A DNA stretch of 64,000 nt from Eubacterium sulci ATCC 35585 (GCA_001189495.1 CP012068.1:248001-312000); one strand, 5' to 3'; positions 24,737-35,523 are shown, numbered from the stretch's first letter. Program-made: numbers and translations. The notes: a model not told the origin generated them from the letters alone.

Positions 24737-25660
24737 ATGACAGAGAAAAATATATCTAAGCTAGATAGCGGAAGACCAAGCTTCTTAGAAAAGTATGTAA
24801 AAATAATAGTAGTGCTAGCCGTGATTGCAGGTTCGTCATCGGGCATCTTTGGTAGAGCGATTGAGGCGCCTTCAATGGCCATAGGTTTCTGGAGGCTCAC
24901 ACTAGGGCTTCCATTCTTTGCAATACCAGTGCTTATAAAAGAGCGAAAAGAACTTGTTTCTGTATCAAAGAAGAACCACATAAGCACCTTCCTTGCAGGA
25001 GCATTTCTGTTTGGACATTTCTTTTGCTGGTTCAATGCAGTTAAGCTCACGAACATAGGTAGTGCAGTCGTTTTAGCAGCGCTTCATCCGCTCGTAGTGA
25101 TAATTTTAACGGTTTTCGTGTTTAAGCGTAAGGTGAGCGTGAGACAAATTCTTGGAATCGTTCTCGCCTTGCTGGGTGGAACTATGGTTGCTGGTTTTGA
25201 TTACAGGGAGCTTTCGCAGGGAAACTTCATTGGTGATATTCTTGCTTTTCTTGCAGCAATCTTCATGGGACTATATTTTGCAATTGGAAACGAAGTCCGA
25301 AAGGAAGTTAGTGGAAAAGTATATGTATTTCTCGTATTCTTAGCCTGCTGGATTTGTTTTACCATAGGGGTAATTGCAACAAAGACACCAGTGCTAGGCT
25401 ACTCACTCAAGGATTATGCTTTGATTTTGGGTTTAACTTTGGTATGCCAGATAGGTGCACATGCAGTGTTTAACCTCTGCTTCGGCTATGTCGATTCGCT
25501 CTATGTATCTGCTTGGGAATCTGGAGAATCAGTGTTTGCAATTATCCTGAGCATCATATTCCTAGGACAGTTCCCAACGCAGTGGGAGATTATGGGATGT
25601 GCAGTCGTTGTAGCAGGCCTTTTATACTACAACTATTTCTCATCAAAACAAGAAAAATAA
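24737..25660 (+). CDS. EamA-family (DMT superfamily) transporter
   Basis: 307 residues with about ten membrane helices in two EamA repeats (about 20-155 and 175-300). Repeat one includes FWRLTLGLPFFAIPVL and NIGSAVVLAALHPLVVIILTVF; repeat two ends with SWESGESVFAIILSIIFLGQF-like sequence followed by the conserved GxxxVVAGLLYY helix. Such proteins export metabolites or amino acids; substrate unknown. It is divergent from the PhzF gene, which may share regulation. Confidence 0.88.
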   Translation: MTEKNISKLDSGRPSFLEKYVKIIVVLAVIAGSSSGIFGRAIEAPSMAIGFWRLTLGLPFFAIPVLIKERKELVSVSKKNHISTFLAGAFLFGHFFCWFNAVKLTNIGSAVVLAALHPLVVIILTVFVFKRKVSVRQILGIVLALLGGTMVAGFDYRELSQGNFIGDILAFLAAIFMGLYFAIGNEVRKEVSGKVYVFLVFLACWICFTIGVIATKTPVLGYSLKDYALILGLTLVCQIGAHAVFNLCFGYVDSLYVSAWESGESVFAIILSIIFLGQFPTQWEIMGCAVVVAGLLYYNYFSSKQEK

Positions 25661-25671
25661 GTTTTTCGTAT

Positions 25672-25700
25672 TTGCATAGATTTGGGGAATAAACTATAAT
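25672..25700 (+). promoter_or_regulatory. Promoter of eno
   Basis: TTGCAT (25672-25677), 17-bp spacer, TATAAT (25695-25700), followed by an untranslated leader of about 105 bases before ATG 25812. Confidence 0.75.
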
Positions 25701-25793
25701 AGGGATGTAGGCTTAATGCCTATCGAAAAGAATATATAACGCACTGCAAGATGCAGCCGTATATTGAATTAATTATGAAACGAATTCAAGTAA

Positions 25794-27107
<1,314 letters not shown>

Positions 27108-27120
27108 TTAATGTAAAATG

Positions 27121-27159
27121 GACTGTGTGCGGGCCTTGGTCATGTGCACAGTCTTTCTT
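27121..27159 (+). terminator. Terminator of eno
   Basis: GACTGTG (27121-27127) pairs with CACAGTC (27147-27153), followed by TTTCTT. Confidence 0.7.
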
Positions 27160-27191
27160 AAAACTAAATTTAACTAAAGGAGGATGATAAT

Positions 27192-28622
27192 ATGCAGTAC
27201 AAATTATCAAATAAGCCTCTTTCAGAGCTAAGCTGTGATTACGAGCTTTGCTTTGTAGAAGGAGACAAGATAGAAAATCTAGCGGATAAGGATGTTCTTG
27301 AGCTATGTAAGTTCAGCGAAGGAGATGTAATGGATGTACCAACATCACGCAGAGTTTATGCTAGTCTTGAGGATAAGGATTTAGAATCGCTAAGACTTGT
27401 TCTAGCAAAGGTTGTTAGCAAAATTAAGGCGCACAAGATTAAGAGTCTAAAGACTAAGCTTTTTGCAAACGATGTTTCAGCTGAGGATACTTATGCTGCA
27501 TTTGTTGAGGGGTTTGAGCTTTCAATGTACTCATTTGACAAGTACAAGAGCGATGCAGAGGCATCAACTCTAGAGGAAGTTGTTCTATGTGAGCTTGCAG
27601 ATTCAGACCTAGAATCAGCGCAGAAGGGCCTTGACAGAGGACTTAAGATTGCTGGTGCTACTAACTATGTTCGTGACATAGTCAATGAAATTCCACAGAT
27701 TTATACACCACAGAAGATGGCGGAGGACGCTAAGGCTCTAACTGAATTAGAAGGCGTTAGCTGTGAGGTTTTCGGCAAGGATTATCTAAAAGAGCAGAAT
27801 ATGAACGCCTTTCTTGCGGTAAATCAAGCTTCGCCACATGATCCAGTGCTAGTGCATATGACATACAAGCCAAGTGGAGAATGCAAGGGTAGGTACGCGT
27901 TTGTCGGAAAAGGATTGACATACGATACAGGAGGACTTTCACTAAAGCCAAGTCAGTCAATGTTAACAATGAAGTCAGATAAGGGAGGAGCTGCGGCTGC
28001 TCTAGGTGTGATTAAGGCAGCTGCTGAGATGAAGCTACCTTTTGAGATTCATGCGGTCCTTGGATGTACAGAAAATGCGATTGGTGGCAAAGGATATAAA
28101 CCAGATGATATTATTAGAACACGTGCAGGGGTGACTATTGAAGTTACAAACACAGATGCAGAGGGAAGACTCGTTCTTGCTGACTGTCTATCATGGGCTC
28201 AGGACATGATCAAGCCTGATTATATCTTTGACATGGCAACTTTAACTGGGGCTATCAGTGTTGGTATCGGAATTTATACAACTGGAATCATCGGAAACAA
28301 TGTACACTTGCAACATGATTTCAAGATGAATGGCGAAAAGAGCGGAGAGCTACTTTCAATTATGGAGTTCAATAGACATCTAAGGCCTTTGATTAAGTCA
28401 AAGGTTGCTGATATTCAGAACTCGGTTTCAGGTGGAAGTGGTGGTGCAATCACTGCAGGGCTCTTCCTAGATAGATTTATTAAGCCTGAATACAAGGATA
28501 AGTGGCTTCACCTTGATATTGCTGGACCTGCGTATGCAGAATCAGCTTGGGGGTATAACCACGTTGGTGGAACAGGTGCAGGCGTAAGATTCTGCGTATA
28601 CTACCTACTCTCCAAAATGTAG
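27192..28622 (+). CDS. pepA: Leucyl aminopeptidase (M17 family)
   Basis: 476 residues. The C-terminal catalytic domain has the M17 signature NTDAEGRLVLADCL, plus the metal-binding KGLTYDTGGLSLKPS and MKSDKGGAAAALG segments. It is a hexameric, dimetal cytosolic exopeptidase that releases N-terminal residues; the symbol pepA is used for the family. The N-terminal macro-like domain (1-150) is divergent. ATG 27192 has an AAAGGAGGAT site. The ogt-like gene follows within 10 bp, suggesting an operon. Confidence 0.92.
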   Translation: MQYKLSNKPLSELSCDYELCFVEGDKIENLADKDVLELCKFSEGDVMDVPTSRRVYASLEDKDLESLRLVLAKVVSKIKAHKIKSLKTKLFANDVSAEDTYAAFVEGFELSMYSFDKYKSDAEASTLEEVVLCELADSDLESAQKGLDRGLKIAGATNYVRDIVNEIPQIYTPQKMAEDAKALTELEGVSCEVFGKDYLKEQNMNAFLAVNQASPHDPVLVHMTYKPSGECKGRYAFVGKGLTYDTGGLSLKPSQSMLTMKSDKGGAAAALGVIKAAAEMKLPFEIHAVLGCTENAIGGKGYKPDDIIRTRAGVTIEVTNTDAEGRLVLADCLSWAQDMIKPDYIFDMATLTGAISVGIGIYTTGIIGNNVHLQHDFKMNGEKSGELLSIMEFNRHLRPLIKSKVADIQNSVSGGSGGAITAGLFLDRFIKPEYKDKWLHLDIAGPAYAESAWGYNHVGGTGAGVRFCVYYLLSKM

Positions 28623-28632
28623 GAATTTGCAA

Positions 28633-29139
28633 ATGCAAGTATGCGGAAAATACGTATCGCCAATTGGCGATATAGTGCTATGCGCTGATAATCAAGGGCT
28701 TACGGGTCTTTGGTTTGAGGGCGAAAGTGCGGATGCTAGGCATAAGCCAGCTGAAATGCAAGATTGCGATGCAGCTAAATTCATTGAGGAGGCTAAGACC
28801 TGGCTAGATATTTACTTTGATGGAAGGGAACCTGGCTTTACACCAAAGCTTCACCTCATCGGAACTGATTTTCGTTTAGAGGTTTGGAAAAGACTTTTAG
28901 AAATTCCATATGGAAAGACGGTTTCCTACGGTGAAATTGCTATGGAACTTGCTCGCAAAAGAGGAATAGAGAGGATGGCTGCTCAAGCTGTAGGCGGAGC
29001 AGTTGGACATAACGATATTTCTATAATAGTTCCATGCCATAGAGTAATCGGAAGCGATGGAAAGCTTACGGGCTACGGTGGAGGACTAGATAAGAAAGTA
29101 TTTTTACTAGAACTTGAGCAGGGCAAAAAATCAGAGTAA
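28633..29139 (+). CDS. ogt: Methylated-DNA--protein-cysteine methyltransferase
   Basis: 168 residues from ATG 28633, which has a TAGGA site at proper distance; a TTG two codons upstream is an alternative. This suicide enzyme removes alkyl groups from O6-guanine. The acceptor cysteine is in IIVPCHRVIGSDG, and the DNA-binding helix is in PYGKTVSYGEIAMELA. The last block GYGGGLDKKVFLLELE is also typical. It is the short Ogt/MGMT form without an Ada domain. Confidence 0.95.
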   Translation: MQVCGKYVSPIGDIVLCADNQGLTGLWFEGESADARHKPAEMQDCDAAKFIEEAKTWLDIYFDGREPGFTPKLHLIGTDFRLEVWKRLLEIPYGKTVSYGEIAMELARKRGIERMAAQAVGGAVGHNDISIIVPCHRVIGSDGKLTGYGGGLDKKVFLLELEQGKKSE

Positions 29140-29156
29140 AACAATATTTGTAAAGG

Positions 29157-29184
29157 ACGACGGACTAGTTCCGTCGTTTTTTTT
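29157..29184 (+). terminator. Terminator of the pepA-ogt operon
   Basis: Perfect 8-bp stem ACGACGGA/TCCGTCGT (29157-29177) followed by seven T. Confidence 0.9.
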
Positions 29185-29195
29185 GTAGAAAATGC

Positions 29196-29223
29196 TTGAA
29201 TATACCCCTAGGGGGTATATAAT
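29196..29223 (+). promoter_or_regulatory. csoR-copA promoter with CsoR operator
   Basis: TTGAAT (29196-29201) and TATAAT (29218-29223) with a 16-bp spacer occupied by the inverted repeat ATATACCCC-TAG-GGGGTATAT (29200-29220). This is the classical G/C-centred CsoR operator. Apo-CsoR would block RNA polymerase; Cu(I) releases it. Confidence 0.92.
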
Positions 29224-29256
29224 GCTAAGTATGATATATAGAGTCGGAGGAAGAAG

Positions 29257-29571
29257 ATGACTGATTGTAACAAGGTATGCAAGACGTGTTGTCATAAAAC
29301 AAAGCATAGGGATGAAAAAGAATATAAGGATTTGATAAATCGCTTGAGCCGGATAGAGGGTCAAATTCGTGGTCTCAAATCCATGATAGAAAGCGATGCA
29401 TACTGCCCAGATATTCTTGTTCAGGCAAGTGCAACTGCGGCTGCGCTAAACAGTTTCAGCAGAGTGCTTCTTAGCAATCACATAAAAAGCTGTGTGGTTG
29501 ATGATATAAGAGATGGTAAGGACGAGGTCGTAGATGAACTCGTTAATACCTTACAGAAGATGATGAGGTAA
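29257..29571 (+). CDS. csoR: Copper-sensing repressor CsoR
   Basis: 104 residues, all-helical CsoR/RcnR family. Cu(I) ligands Cys50, His75 and Cys79 (in AYCPDIL and LSNHIKSCV) are all present, which distinguishes CsoR from formaldehyde sensors. The N-terminus has four extra cysteines (CNKVCKTCC), uncommon in the family and possibly additional metal ligands. The LINRLSRIEGQIRGLKSMIE helix carries the DNA-contacting basic residues. The operator is in its own promoter, and copA follows 25 bp downstream. Confidence 0.95.
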   Translation: MTDCNKVCKTCCHKTKHRDEKEYKDLINRLSRIEGQIRGLKSMIESDAYCPDILVQASATAAALNSFSRVLLSNHIKSCVVDDIRDGKDEVVDELVNTLQKMMR

Positions 29572-29596
29572 TGTAGGAAGGAGCTAGGTATAGGCT

Positions 29597-32152
29597 ATGG
29601 AAAAATATATAGTAACGGGAATGAGCTGTGCTGCGTGTCAGGCTCGAGTGGAAAAGGCTGTATCAAAGCTGCCGGGTGTGGATAATTGTGCTGTCAGCCT
29701 TTTGACCAACACAATGGGTGTTGATGGAAGTGCATCCAGCGCTGAGATAATAAAGGCTGTAGAAGATGCGGGATATGGAGCAAAGCTTCAAGTAGCAGAC
29801 GAAGAAGATGCTCAGTCTGCTATTCAGTCAGGTGTAAATGAGAGCATTCTCGAAGATCATGAAACTCCAGTGCTCAAAAAAAGGCTGATTTCATCGCTCG
29901 GATTTTTATTAGTTTTGATGTATGTATCTATGGGACATATGATGTGGGGCTTTCCACTTCCAGGATTTATGGATGGAAACCATGTAGCTATGGGAATAGT
30001 GCAGATGTTTCTTTCGGGAATCATCATGGTCATAAATCAAAAGTTCTTCGTAAGTGGTTTTAAGTCCTTTATTCATGGAGCGCCTAATATGGATACGCTC
30101 GTAGCGCTTGGCTCAGGGGCTTCATTTGCTTGGAGCAGCTATGTACTTCTTGCGATGACAGGCGCACAGCTTGCCGGAGATACTGCTCAAGTCGAAGCAT
30201 ATATGCACGAATTCTATTTTGAATCGGCCGCTATGATAGTGACTTTAATCACTGTAGGAAAGATGCTAGAGGCAAGATCAAAAGGAAAAACTACCGACGC
30301 CCTAAAAGGCATAATGAAGCTTGCACCAAAGACAGCGATACTATTTGAGAATGGCGAGGAAAAGGAAGTTCCTATTGAACAAGTTAAAATAGGAGATATC
30401 TTTGTTGTTAAGCCTGGAGCTAGCATCCCAGTTGACGGATTTGTCGAAGAGGGCGAAAGCTCTGTGGACGAATCTGCTTTGACAGGAGAAAGCATTCCAG
30501 TGGATAAGACGGTTGGAGATCAGGTCTCTGCAGCAACTGTAAATCAAGCAGGATACATAAAGTGTAGAGCAACTAGGGTAGGAAAAGACACAACGCTATC
30601 AAAGATAATCAGTATGGTCAGCGATGCTGCAGCTACAAAAGCTCCAATTGCAAAAATTGCAGATAAAGTCTCAGGAGTATTCGTGCCTGCTGTAATCGCA
30701 ATATCACTTGTAACTATGGTAATATGGCTTTTAGTCGGAAGAGAACCTGGCTTTGCGCTAGCTAGAGGAATAGCGGTTCTTGTAATCAGCTGTCCTTGTG
30801 CGCTTGGACTTGCAACACCAGTTAGTATCATGGTCGGAAACGGTGTCGGGGCCAGAAACGGAATACTATTTAAGACTGCGGTGTCTCTTGAAGAAACAGG
30901 AAAAGCTCAATATGTAGTTTTAGATAAGACTGGAACCATAACCGAAGGGAATCCTAAGGTAAAGGATATTGTTGTTGCAGATGGATTTGATGAAGAGAGG
31001 CTCATCAAAATCGCAGGAAGCTTGGAAAAATACAGCGAGCATCCTCTAGCAAAGGCGGTCACTGACTATGTGCAAGGCAAGGGTGTGGATCTCTCGTCAA
31101 GCGAACTGACAGGCTTTGCTGCGGTTGCCGGAAACGGCCTCAAAGGAAAGTTAGGAGAAATAGAGCTCGCAGGTGGAAATCGTGATTTTATAGAGAAATA
31201 CGCGGATATAAACGAAGACTTTGCAAAACGAATAGACGAGCTATCAAAGGAAGGAAAAACTGCTCTATACTTCTGTGAGAACGGAAGGTTAGCAGGTGTC
31301 ATAGCTGTGGCAGATCCGATTAAGGAGGAAAGCGCTCAGGCTATCAAAGAACTCGATAACATGGGAATTGAGGTTGTTATGCTTACTGGCGACAATCAGC
31401 TAGTCGCAGAATCCATTGCAAAACAGGCAGGCATCAAAAATGTAATCGCTGGTGTTAAGCCTGACGGCAAAGAAGAAGTTATATCAAATCTAAAGAAAAG
31501 AGGCAAGGTCGTGATGGTTGGAGACGGGATCAATGACGCTCCAGCTTTGACGAGGGCAGATATGGGAATCGCCATTGGTGCAGGAACGGATATAGCTATA
31601 GATGCAGCCGATGTGGTTTTGATGAACAGTAAGCTCAGCGATGTTTCTGCAGCTATAAGACTTTCGAGGGCGACATTAAGGAACATACATGAAAATCTAT
31701 TCTGGGCTTTCATATATAATGTAATAGGAATTCCGCTTGCGGCAGGTGCGTGGATTCATTTGACAGGATGGACAATGAACCCGATGTTCGGTGCACTAGC
31801 AATGAGCCTATCAAGTTTCTGTGTTGTATCAAATGCGCTAAGATTAAACCTCTTTGATGTGCATAGCGCTTCAAAGGATAAAAAAATAAAATTCAATAAT
31901 ACAAACGATTTCATTGAGGAGGAAAGTGAAATGAAAAAGAAGATGGAAATTGAAGGAATGATGTGCGGTCACTGCGAAGCTACTGTAAAGAAGGCTTTGG
32001 AGGAAGTGGATGGCGTTAAGAACGCAGATGTTAACCACAAAAAGGGTGTAGCTGTTGTTAAGCTATCAAAGGAAGTTTCCGATGATATTCTGAAGAAGGC
32101 TGTAGAAGACAAGGAATATGTGGTTAAATCTGTAGAATCAAAACTCTTCTAA
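29597..32152 (+). CDS. copA: Copper-exporting P1B-type ATPase with C-terminal copper-chaperone domain
   Basis: 851 residues, pumping Cu(I) out of the cytosol. Order: N-terminal HMA domain ([15 protein letters not shown], CxxC at 11-14); eight membrane helices; actuator motif TGES; metal-channel CPC in [13 protein letters not shown]; phosphorylated Asp in DKTGTITEG; the HP motif in SEHPLAKAV; and GDGINDAP. An extra HMA domain ([15 protein letters not shown]) occupies the C-terminus from residue 779. Placing an HMA domain after the last helix is unusual; it looks like a CopZ gene joined in frame to copA. Within this join there is a good internal ribosome binding site, so free CopZ may also be made. 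Confidence 0.96.
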   Translation: MEKYIVTGMSCAACQARVEKAVSKLPGVDNCAVSLLTNTMGVDGSASSAEIIKAVEDAGYGAKLQVADEEDAQSAIQSGVNESILEDHETPVLKKRLISSLGFLLVLMYVSMGHMMWGFPLPGFMDGNHVAMGIVQMFLSGIIMVINQKFFVSGFKSFIHGAPNMDTLVALGSGASFAWSSYVLLAMTGAQLAGDTAQVEAYMHEFYFESAAMIVTLITVGKMLEARSKGKTTDALKGIMKLAPKTAILFENGEEKEVPIEQVKIGDIFVVKPGASIPVDGFVEEGESSVDESALTGESIPVDKTVGDQVSAATVNQAGYIKCRATRVGKDTTLSKIISMVSDAAATKAPIAKIADKVSGVFVPAVIAISLVTMVIWLLVGREPGFALARGIAVLVISCPCALGLATPVSIMVGNGVGARNGILFKTAVSLEETGKAQYVVLDKTGTITEGNPKVKDIVVADGFDEERLIKIAGSLEKYSEHPLAKAVTDYVQGKGVDLSSSELTGFAAVAGNGLKGKLGEIELAGGNRDFIEKYADINEDFAKRIDELSKEGKTALYFCENGRLAGVIAVADPIKEESAQAIKELDNMGIEVVMLTGDNQLVAESIAKQAGIKNVIAGVKPDGKEEVISNLKKRGKVVMVGDGINDAPALTRADMGIAIGAGTDIAIDAADVVLMNSKLSDVSAAIRLSRATLRNIHENLFWAFIYNVIGIPLAAGAWIHLTGWTMNPMFGALAMSLSSFCVVSNALRLNLFDVHSASKDKKIKFNNTNDFIEEESEMKKKMEIEGMMCGHCEATVKKALEEVDGVKNADVNHKKGVAVVKLSKEVSDDILKKAVEDKEYVVKSVESKLF
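31931..32152 (+). CDS. copZ: Putative internally initiated copper chaperone CopZ
   Basis: ATG 31931 lies in the copA frame and is preceded by GAGGAGGAAAG at 6 bp spacing, a near-ideal ribosome binding site. It would give a 73-residue HMA protein with [16 protein letters not shown] (CxxC), the size of free-standing CopZ. Upstream copA codons through this stretch encode IEEESE, i.e. they look like a ribosome binding site read as protein. Stand-alone translation is inferred. Confidence 0.55.
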   Translation: MKKKMEIEGMMCGHCEATVKKALEEVDGVKNADVNHKKGVAVVKLSKEVSDDILKKAVEDKEYVVKSVESKLF

Positions 32153-32173
32153 TGCAAACTAAATTTTAATAAA

Positions 32174-32222
32174 AAGGACCTCGGTTAAGTTAAAAAAAAT
32201 TGCTAGAGGTCCTTAAATTTTG
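32174..32222 (+). terminator. Terminator of the copper operon
   Basis: Perfect 9-bp stem AAGGACCTC/GAGGTCCTT (32174-32182, 32206-32214) with a 23-nt loop, then AAATTTTGT. Confidence 0.7.
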
Positions 32223-32236
32223 TGTATTAGTTAGCA

Positions 32237-32268
32237 TTGACAAATACTAGTTAGTTAGTATAAACTAA
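32237..32268 (+). promoter_or_regulatory. feo promoter with overlapping TTAGTT/AACTAA dyad
   Basis: TTGACA (32237-32242), 16-bp spacer, TATAAA (32259-32264). The dyad TTAGTTAGTATAAACTAA (32251-32268) covers the -10 box, a repressor position. It fits the GTTAG-N6-CTAA pattern also seen upstream of ahpC and the ABC exporter and is distantly like DtxR/IdeR-family sites; it is not a Fur box. Confidence 0.65.
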
Positions 32269-32314
32269 GATGTAAACGAAAAAATGGATTTTAGAGATCG
32301 TGGAGGTGAGTAAT

Positions 32315-32533
32315 ATGCCACTAAGTATGGTAGAGACAGGAAAAACTGTGGTAGTAGTAAGGGTCGGTGGTGCGCCAGCGGTCAAACAGAGACTGGCTGA
32401 TTTGGGTTTTGTAGAGGGAACTCAGATTGATATTATACAGGCACAGAGCGGAAACTTAATTGTTAAAGTTAAGGATTCCAAACTAGCAATCACTAAGGAA
32501 ATGGCAAATAAAATAGTGGTAAATCCGCTTTAA
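32315..32533 (+). CDS. feoA: FeoA-domain protein (first copy)
   Basis: 72 residues from ATG 32315, placed by the TGGAGGTG site; a GTG upstream in frame overlaps that site. SH3-like FeoA domain: VETGKTVVVVRVGGAPAVKQ and RLADLGFVEGTQIDIIQAQ. FeoA supports FeoB-dependent Fe(II) uptake. First gene of the feo operon, 16 bp before the second feoA. Confidence 0.9.
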   Translation: MPLSMVETGKTVVVVRVGGAPAVKQRLADLGFVEGTQIDIIQAQSGNLIVKVKDSKLAITKEMANKIVVNPL

Positions 32534-32549
32534 TTTAAGGAGGGAAATT

Positions 32550-32774
32550 ATGAGAACTTTACGCGATGTACCAGTTGGCGAAACCGCAAAGGTAATAAAG
32601 CTTCATGGTGAGGGTTCAGTTAAAAGAAGAATCATGGACATGGGCATTACAAAGGGAGTAGAAATCTACGTTAGAAAGCTAGCTCCTTTAGGCGATCCAA
32701 TGGAGCTCAACATAAGAAACTATGAGCTTTCTATTCGCAAAGCAGATGCTGCAATGATAGAAGTAGAAGAATAA
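32550..32774 (+). CDS. feoA: FeoA-domain protein (second copy)
   Basis: 74 residues, SH3-like: LRDVPVGETAKVIKLHGEG, RRIMDMGITKGVEIYV and APLGDPMELNIRNYELSIRK. This copy is closer to canonical FeoA than the first. Two FeoA genes before FeoB are common in Clostridia. Its AGGAGGG site is strong and it is followed by feoB after 36 bp. Confidence 0.93.
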   Translation: MRTLRDVPVGETAKVIKLHGEGSVKRRIMDMGITKGVEIYVRKLAPLGDPMELNIRNYELSIRKADAAMIEVEE

Positions 32775-32810
32775 TTCTAGGACAAAACTTTTAATCGAAA
32801 GGAGTAAATA

Positions 32811-35096
32811 ATGGCAATTACAATTGCGTTAGCTGGAAACCCTAACTGTGGTAAAACAACGCTTTTTAATGCTTTAACTGGAGCAAACCAGTACGTCGGC
32901 AACTGGCCAGGCGTTACAGTAGAGAGGAAGGAAGGTAGATATAAGGGTAACAAGGATGTTGTTATTCAGGACCTTCCAGGTATATATTCGCTTTCTCCAT
33001 ATACATTGGAGGAGGTTGTTTCGAGAGAATATCTCGTAACACAGAGACCTGATGCGATTTTGAACATCGTTGATGGTACAAATATTGAGAGAAACCTATA
33101 TTTGACGACACAGCTACTTGAGCTTGGTATTCCTGTAGTTATCGCTGTCAACATGATAGACCTTGTTCGTAAGAACGGTGACACTATTGATGTAGATGCA
33201 CTCAGTAAGAGCATAGGCTGCCCTGTTATTGAAATCAGTGCTCTTAAGGGAGAGGGTCACAAGGAAGCTGCAGAGCTAGCAATTAAAGCTGCTGAAGCGC
33301 ATAAGCTGGTTAACGTGGATGGAAACTTTGCTGATGCAATAGAAGAAACTATTGCTAAGATTAAAGCTGACATCAAGGGAATCGTACCTGAAGAGCTAGA
33401 GCGCTGGTATGCAATCAAGATCTTCGAGAGAGACCCTAAGGTTATGGAGTCTATTTCACTTGGCGATAAGGCTGATGAAATCGAGCAGATTACTGTGGCA
33501 TGTGAGACAGCTGAGGATGATGATTCAGAGAGCATCATCACAAATGAAAGATATTCATACATTGCAAATATAACAGCAGATTCGGTTCATAAGATTAGAA
33601 CAAAGGACAATATGACCACATCTGATAAGATTGATAAGGTCGTTACAAGCAGAATCTTTGGTCTGCCTATATTTGTTCTGATAATGTTCTTTGTCTATGC
33701 TATATCAATGGGTGATTGGAAAATCTCAATTGGTAAGAAGATGACAGACTATGCCAACGATGTAATCTTTGCGGAGTGGGTTCCTAAGGGCCTTGAAGCA
33801 TTGTTTGGAGCTCTTGGCATCTCAGACAAAAGCTGGATCTTCGGTCTAGTAAATGACGGAATCGTCGCAGGTGTTGGAGCTGTATTAGGCTTCATTCCGC
33901 AGATGTTCGTTCTGTTCCTATTCCTCTCAATACTTGAGGATATCGGATACATGTCTCGTGTAGCCTTCGTTATGGATAGAATCTTCCGCCACTTCGGACT
34001 CTCAGGAAAGAGCTTTATCCCTTACATGGTTGCAACAGGCTGCGGTGTACCGGGCGTTATGGCTTCACGTACAATCGAGCAGGAAAGAGACCGTAAGCTA
34101 ACAGTTATGACTGCAACCTTCATGCCTTGCGGAGCAAAGCTTCCTATGATAGCGCTTATCGCAGGTGCTATATTCAATGGCTCAGCTTATGTTGCTGTAT
34201 CAGCTTACTTCATTGGAATAGTATCAATTATACTATCAGCTATAATTTTAAAGAAATTCAAGGCTTTTGCAGGAGATGCAGCACCGTTTGTAATGGAGCT
34301 TCCAGCTTATCACATCACATCGGTTAAGAACATTCTTCGTACTGCATTTGATCGTGCATTTTCATTTATTAAGAGAGCTGGATCAGTTATCCTTATTGCT
34401 TCAATAATCCTATGGTTCTTAACGAGCTACGGATTTGTAAATGGTAAGTTCGGTAAGGTTGCCACTTTGTTCGAGGACAAGGATGTTGCAACAGCTGAAT
34501 ACCAGAAGGAACTAGCTCAGAAGAGACATATAAGCCTAGATGAGGTTAACCCTATGGACGCATCGCTTCTTGCAAGCGTTGGTGATACAGTTGCACCTAT
34601 ATTCAGACCTCTAGGATTTGGATCATGGAAACCAACTGTTGCTACAGTAACAGGTCTTGTTGCTAAGGAACAGGTTGTAGGTACATTTGGTGTGCTATAT
34701 AACTACGACGACTCTAAGGAAGCACTCGGAGATAATGGTGAACAGATTTGGGCAAATGTAGCAAAGGATTATAGTGGTCCTGCTGGAATGGCATTCCTAG
34801 TATTTAACTTACTATGCGCTCCTTGCTTTGCTGCTATCGGTGCTATCAAGCGTGAGATGGGTAATGGTAAATGGACATGGGCTGCAATCGGATGGCTAAC
34901 TGGATGGGCATATTGCATATCTCTAATCGCATACAATATTGGTGGTGTCATAACTGGAGAGTCCGGTTTCGGAGTAGGTCCTATAGTTTCACTAGTGTTA
35001 ATTGCGGGTATAGTATACCTGCTAGTGAGAAAGGGCGCAGAGCCAGAACACTCAAGCAAGTCAGTTACTGCAGTTGAGGCTGCAGACGCAAAATAA
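32811..35096 (+). CDS. feoB: Ferrous iron transport protein B
   Basis: 761 residues. The N-terminal G-protein domain has G1 GNPNCGKT (9-16), G2/G3 region with DLPGIYSLSPYT, and G4 NMID. After a helical spacer (about 165-270) come the membrane domains with two Gate motifs, recognisable in YMVATGCGVPGVMASRT and LVAKEQVVGTFGVLY, and the FeoB cysteine-containing pore helices (FMPCGAKLPM and LLCAPCFAAIG). Imports Fe(II). An acidic patch (TAEDDDSESI) lies near residue 230. Co-transcribed with both feoA genes and the small Cys-rich protein. Confidence 0.97.
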   Translation: MAITIALAGNPNCGKTTLFNALTGANQYVGNWPGVTVERKEGRYKGNKDVVIQDLPGIYSLSPYTLEEVVSREYLVTQRPDAILNIVDGTNIERNLYLTTQLLELGIPVVIAVNMIDLVRKNGDTIDVDALSKSIGCPVIEISALKGEGHKEAAELAIKAAEAHKLVNVDGNFADAIEETIAKIKADIKGIVPEELERWYAIKIFERDPKVMESISLGDKADEIEQITVACETAEDDDSESIITNERYSYIANITADSVHKIRTKDNMTTSDKIDKVVTSRIFGLPIFVLIMFFVYAISMGDWKISIGKKMTDYANDVIFAEWVPKGLEALFGALGISDKSWIFGLVNDGIVAGVGAVLGFIPQMFVLFLFLSILEDIGYMSRVAFVMDRIFRHFGLSGKSFIPYMVATGCGVPGVMASRTIEQERDRKLTVMTATFMPCGAKLPMIALIAGAIFNGSAYVAVSAYFIGIVSIILSAIILKKFKAFAGDAAPFVMELPAYHITSVKNILRTAFDRAFSFIKRAGSVILIASIILWFLTSYGFVNGKFGKVATLFEDKDVATAEYQKELAQKRHISLDEVNPMDASLLASVGDTVAPIFRPLGFGSWKPTVATVTGLVAKEQVVGTFGVLYNYDDSKEALGDNGEQIWANVAKDYSGPAGMAFLVFNLLCAPCFAAIGAIKREMGNGKWTWAAIGWLTGWAYCISLIAYNIGGVITGESGFGVGPIVSLVLIAGIVYLLVRKGAEPEHSSKSVTAVEAADAK

Positions 35097-35135
35097 ATTT
35101 CTACCGAGTATTGGTAGAAGAAAGGATGGTGAGAT

Positions 35136-35345
35136 ATGTCTCCATATTTAGGATATACAATTGCGATTGGAATACTCGCCGTCATCGTTTTCTTTAGCGG
35201 ACGAGTTGTGGTAAGAAATATCAGAAAACAGCTCAGAGGCGAGAGCACCTGTTCAGGGTGCGGAGGTGGTGACGGATGTTCTTGTAGTCATTGCCACGGA
35301 GCAGATGATGTCGCAAAGGAAATAGAAGAGAAATTCAACCAATAG
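35136..35345 (+). CDS. FeoB-associated Cys-rich membrane protein
   Basis: 69 residues: one N-terminal membrane helix (YTIAIGILAVIVFFSG), a basic stretch, then a metal-binding-like tail with CSGCGGGDGCSCSHCHG (five Cys and one His). This matches the FeoB-associated Cys-rich protein family found after feoB in Firmicutes; it may handle incoming iron. AAAGGATGGTGAG provides the ribosome binding site. Confidence 0.88.
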   Translation: MSPYLGYTIAIGILAVIVFFSGRVVVRNIRKQLRGESTCSGCGGGDGCSCSHCHGADDVAKEIEEKFNQ

Positions 35346-35356
35346 CTTAATAGAAG

Positions 35357-35389
35357 GGCTATCTTGCAAATGCAGGATAGCCTCTTTTA
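35357..35389 (+). terminator. Terminator of the feo operon
   Basis: GGCTATC (35357-35363) pairs with GATAGCC (35376-35382), with an inner TGC/GCA extension, followed by TCTTTTAT. Confidence 0.8.
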
Positions 35390-35446
35390 TTTGCATAAAT
35401 GGCTTAAAAACAATAATTTTTTATTGTTACATACAATAATAGCTCT

Positions 35447-35523
35447 ATAGTGATATATTGTAACTGCAAATGAATAATATCATATGGAGGGATTTTTTGC
35501 ACCTACACGATAATTTAGAGTAC
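35447..35523 (+). repeat. Solo 77-bp ISL3-type IS end (left copy)
   Basis: Differs at only 6 of 77 positions from 38451-38527, in the same orientation. It ends with the IR-like GCACCTACACGATAATTT segment and contains GGAGGGATTTTTTGCACC. No transposase is attached here, so the rest of this IS copy has been lost. It overlaps the 3' end of the minus-strand XRE gene. Confidence 0.85.
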
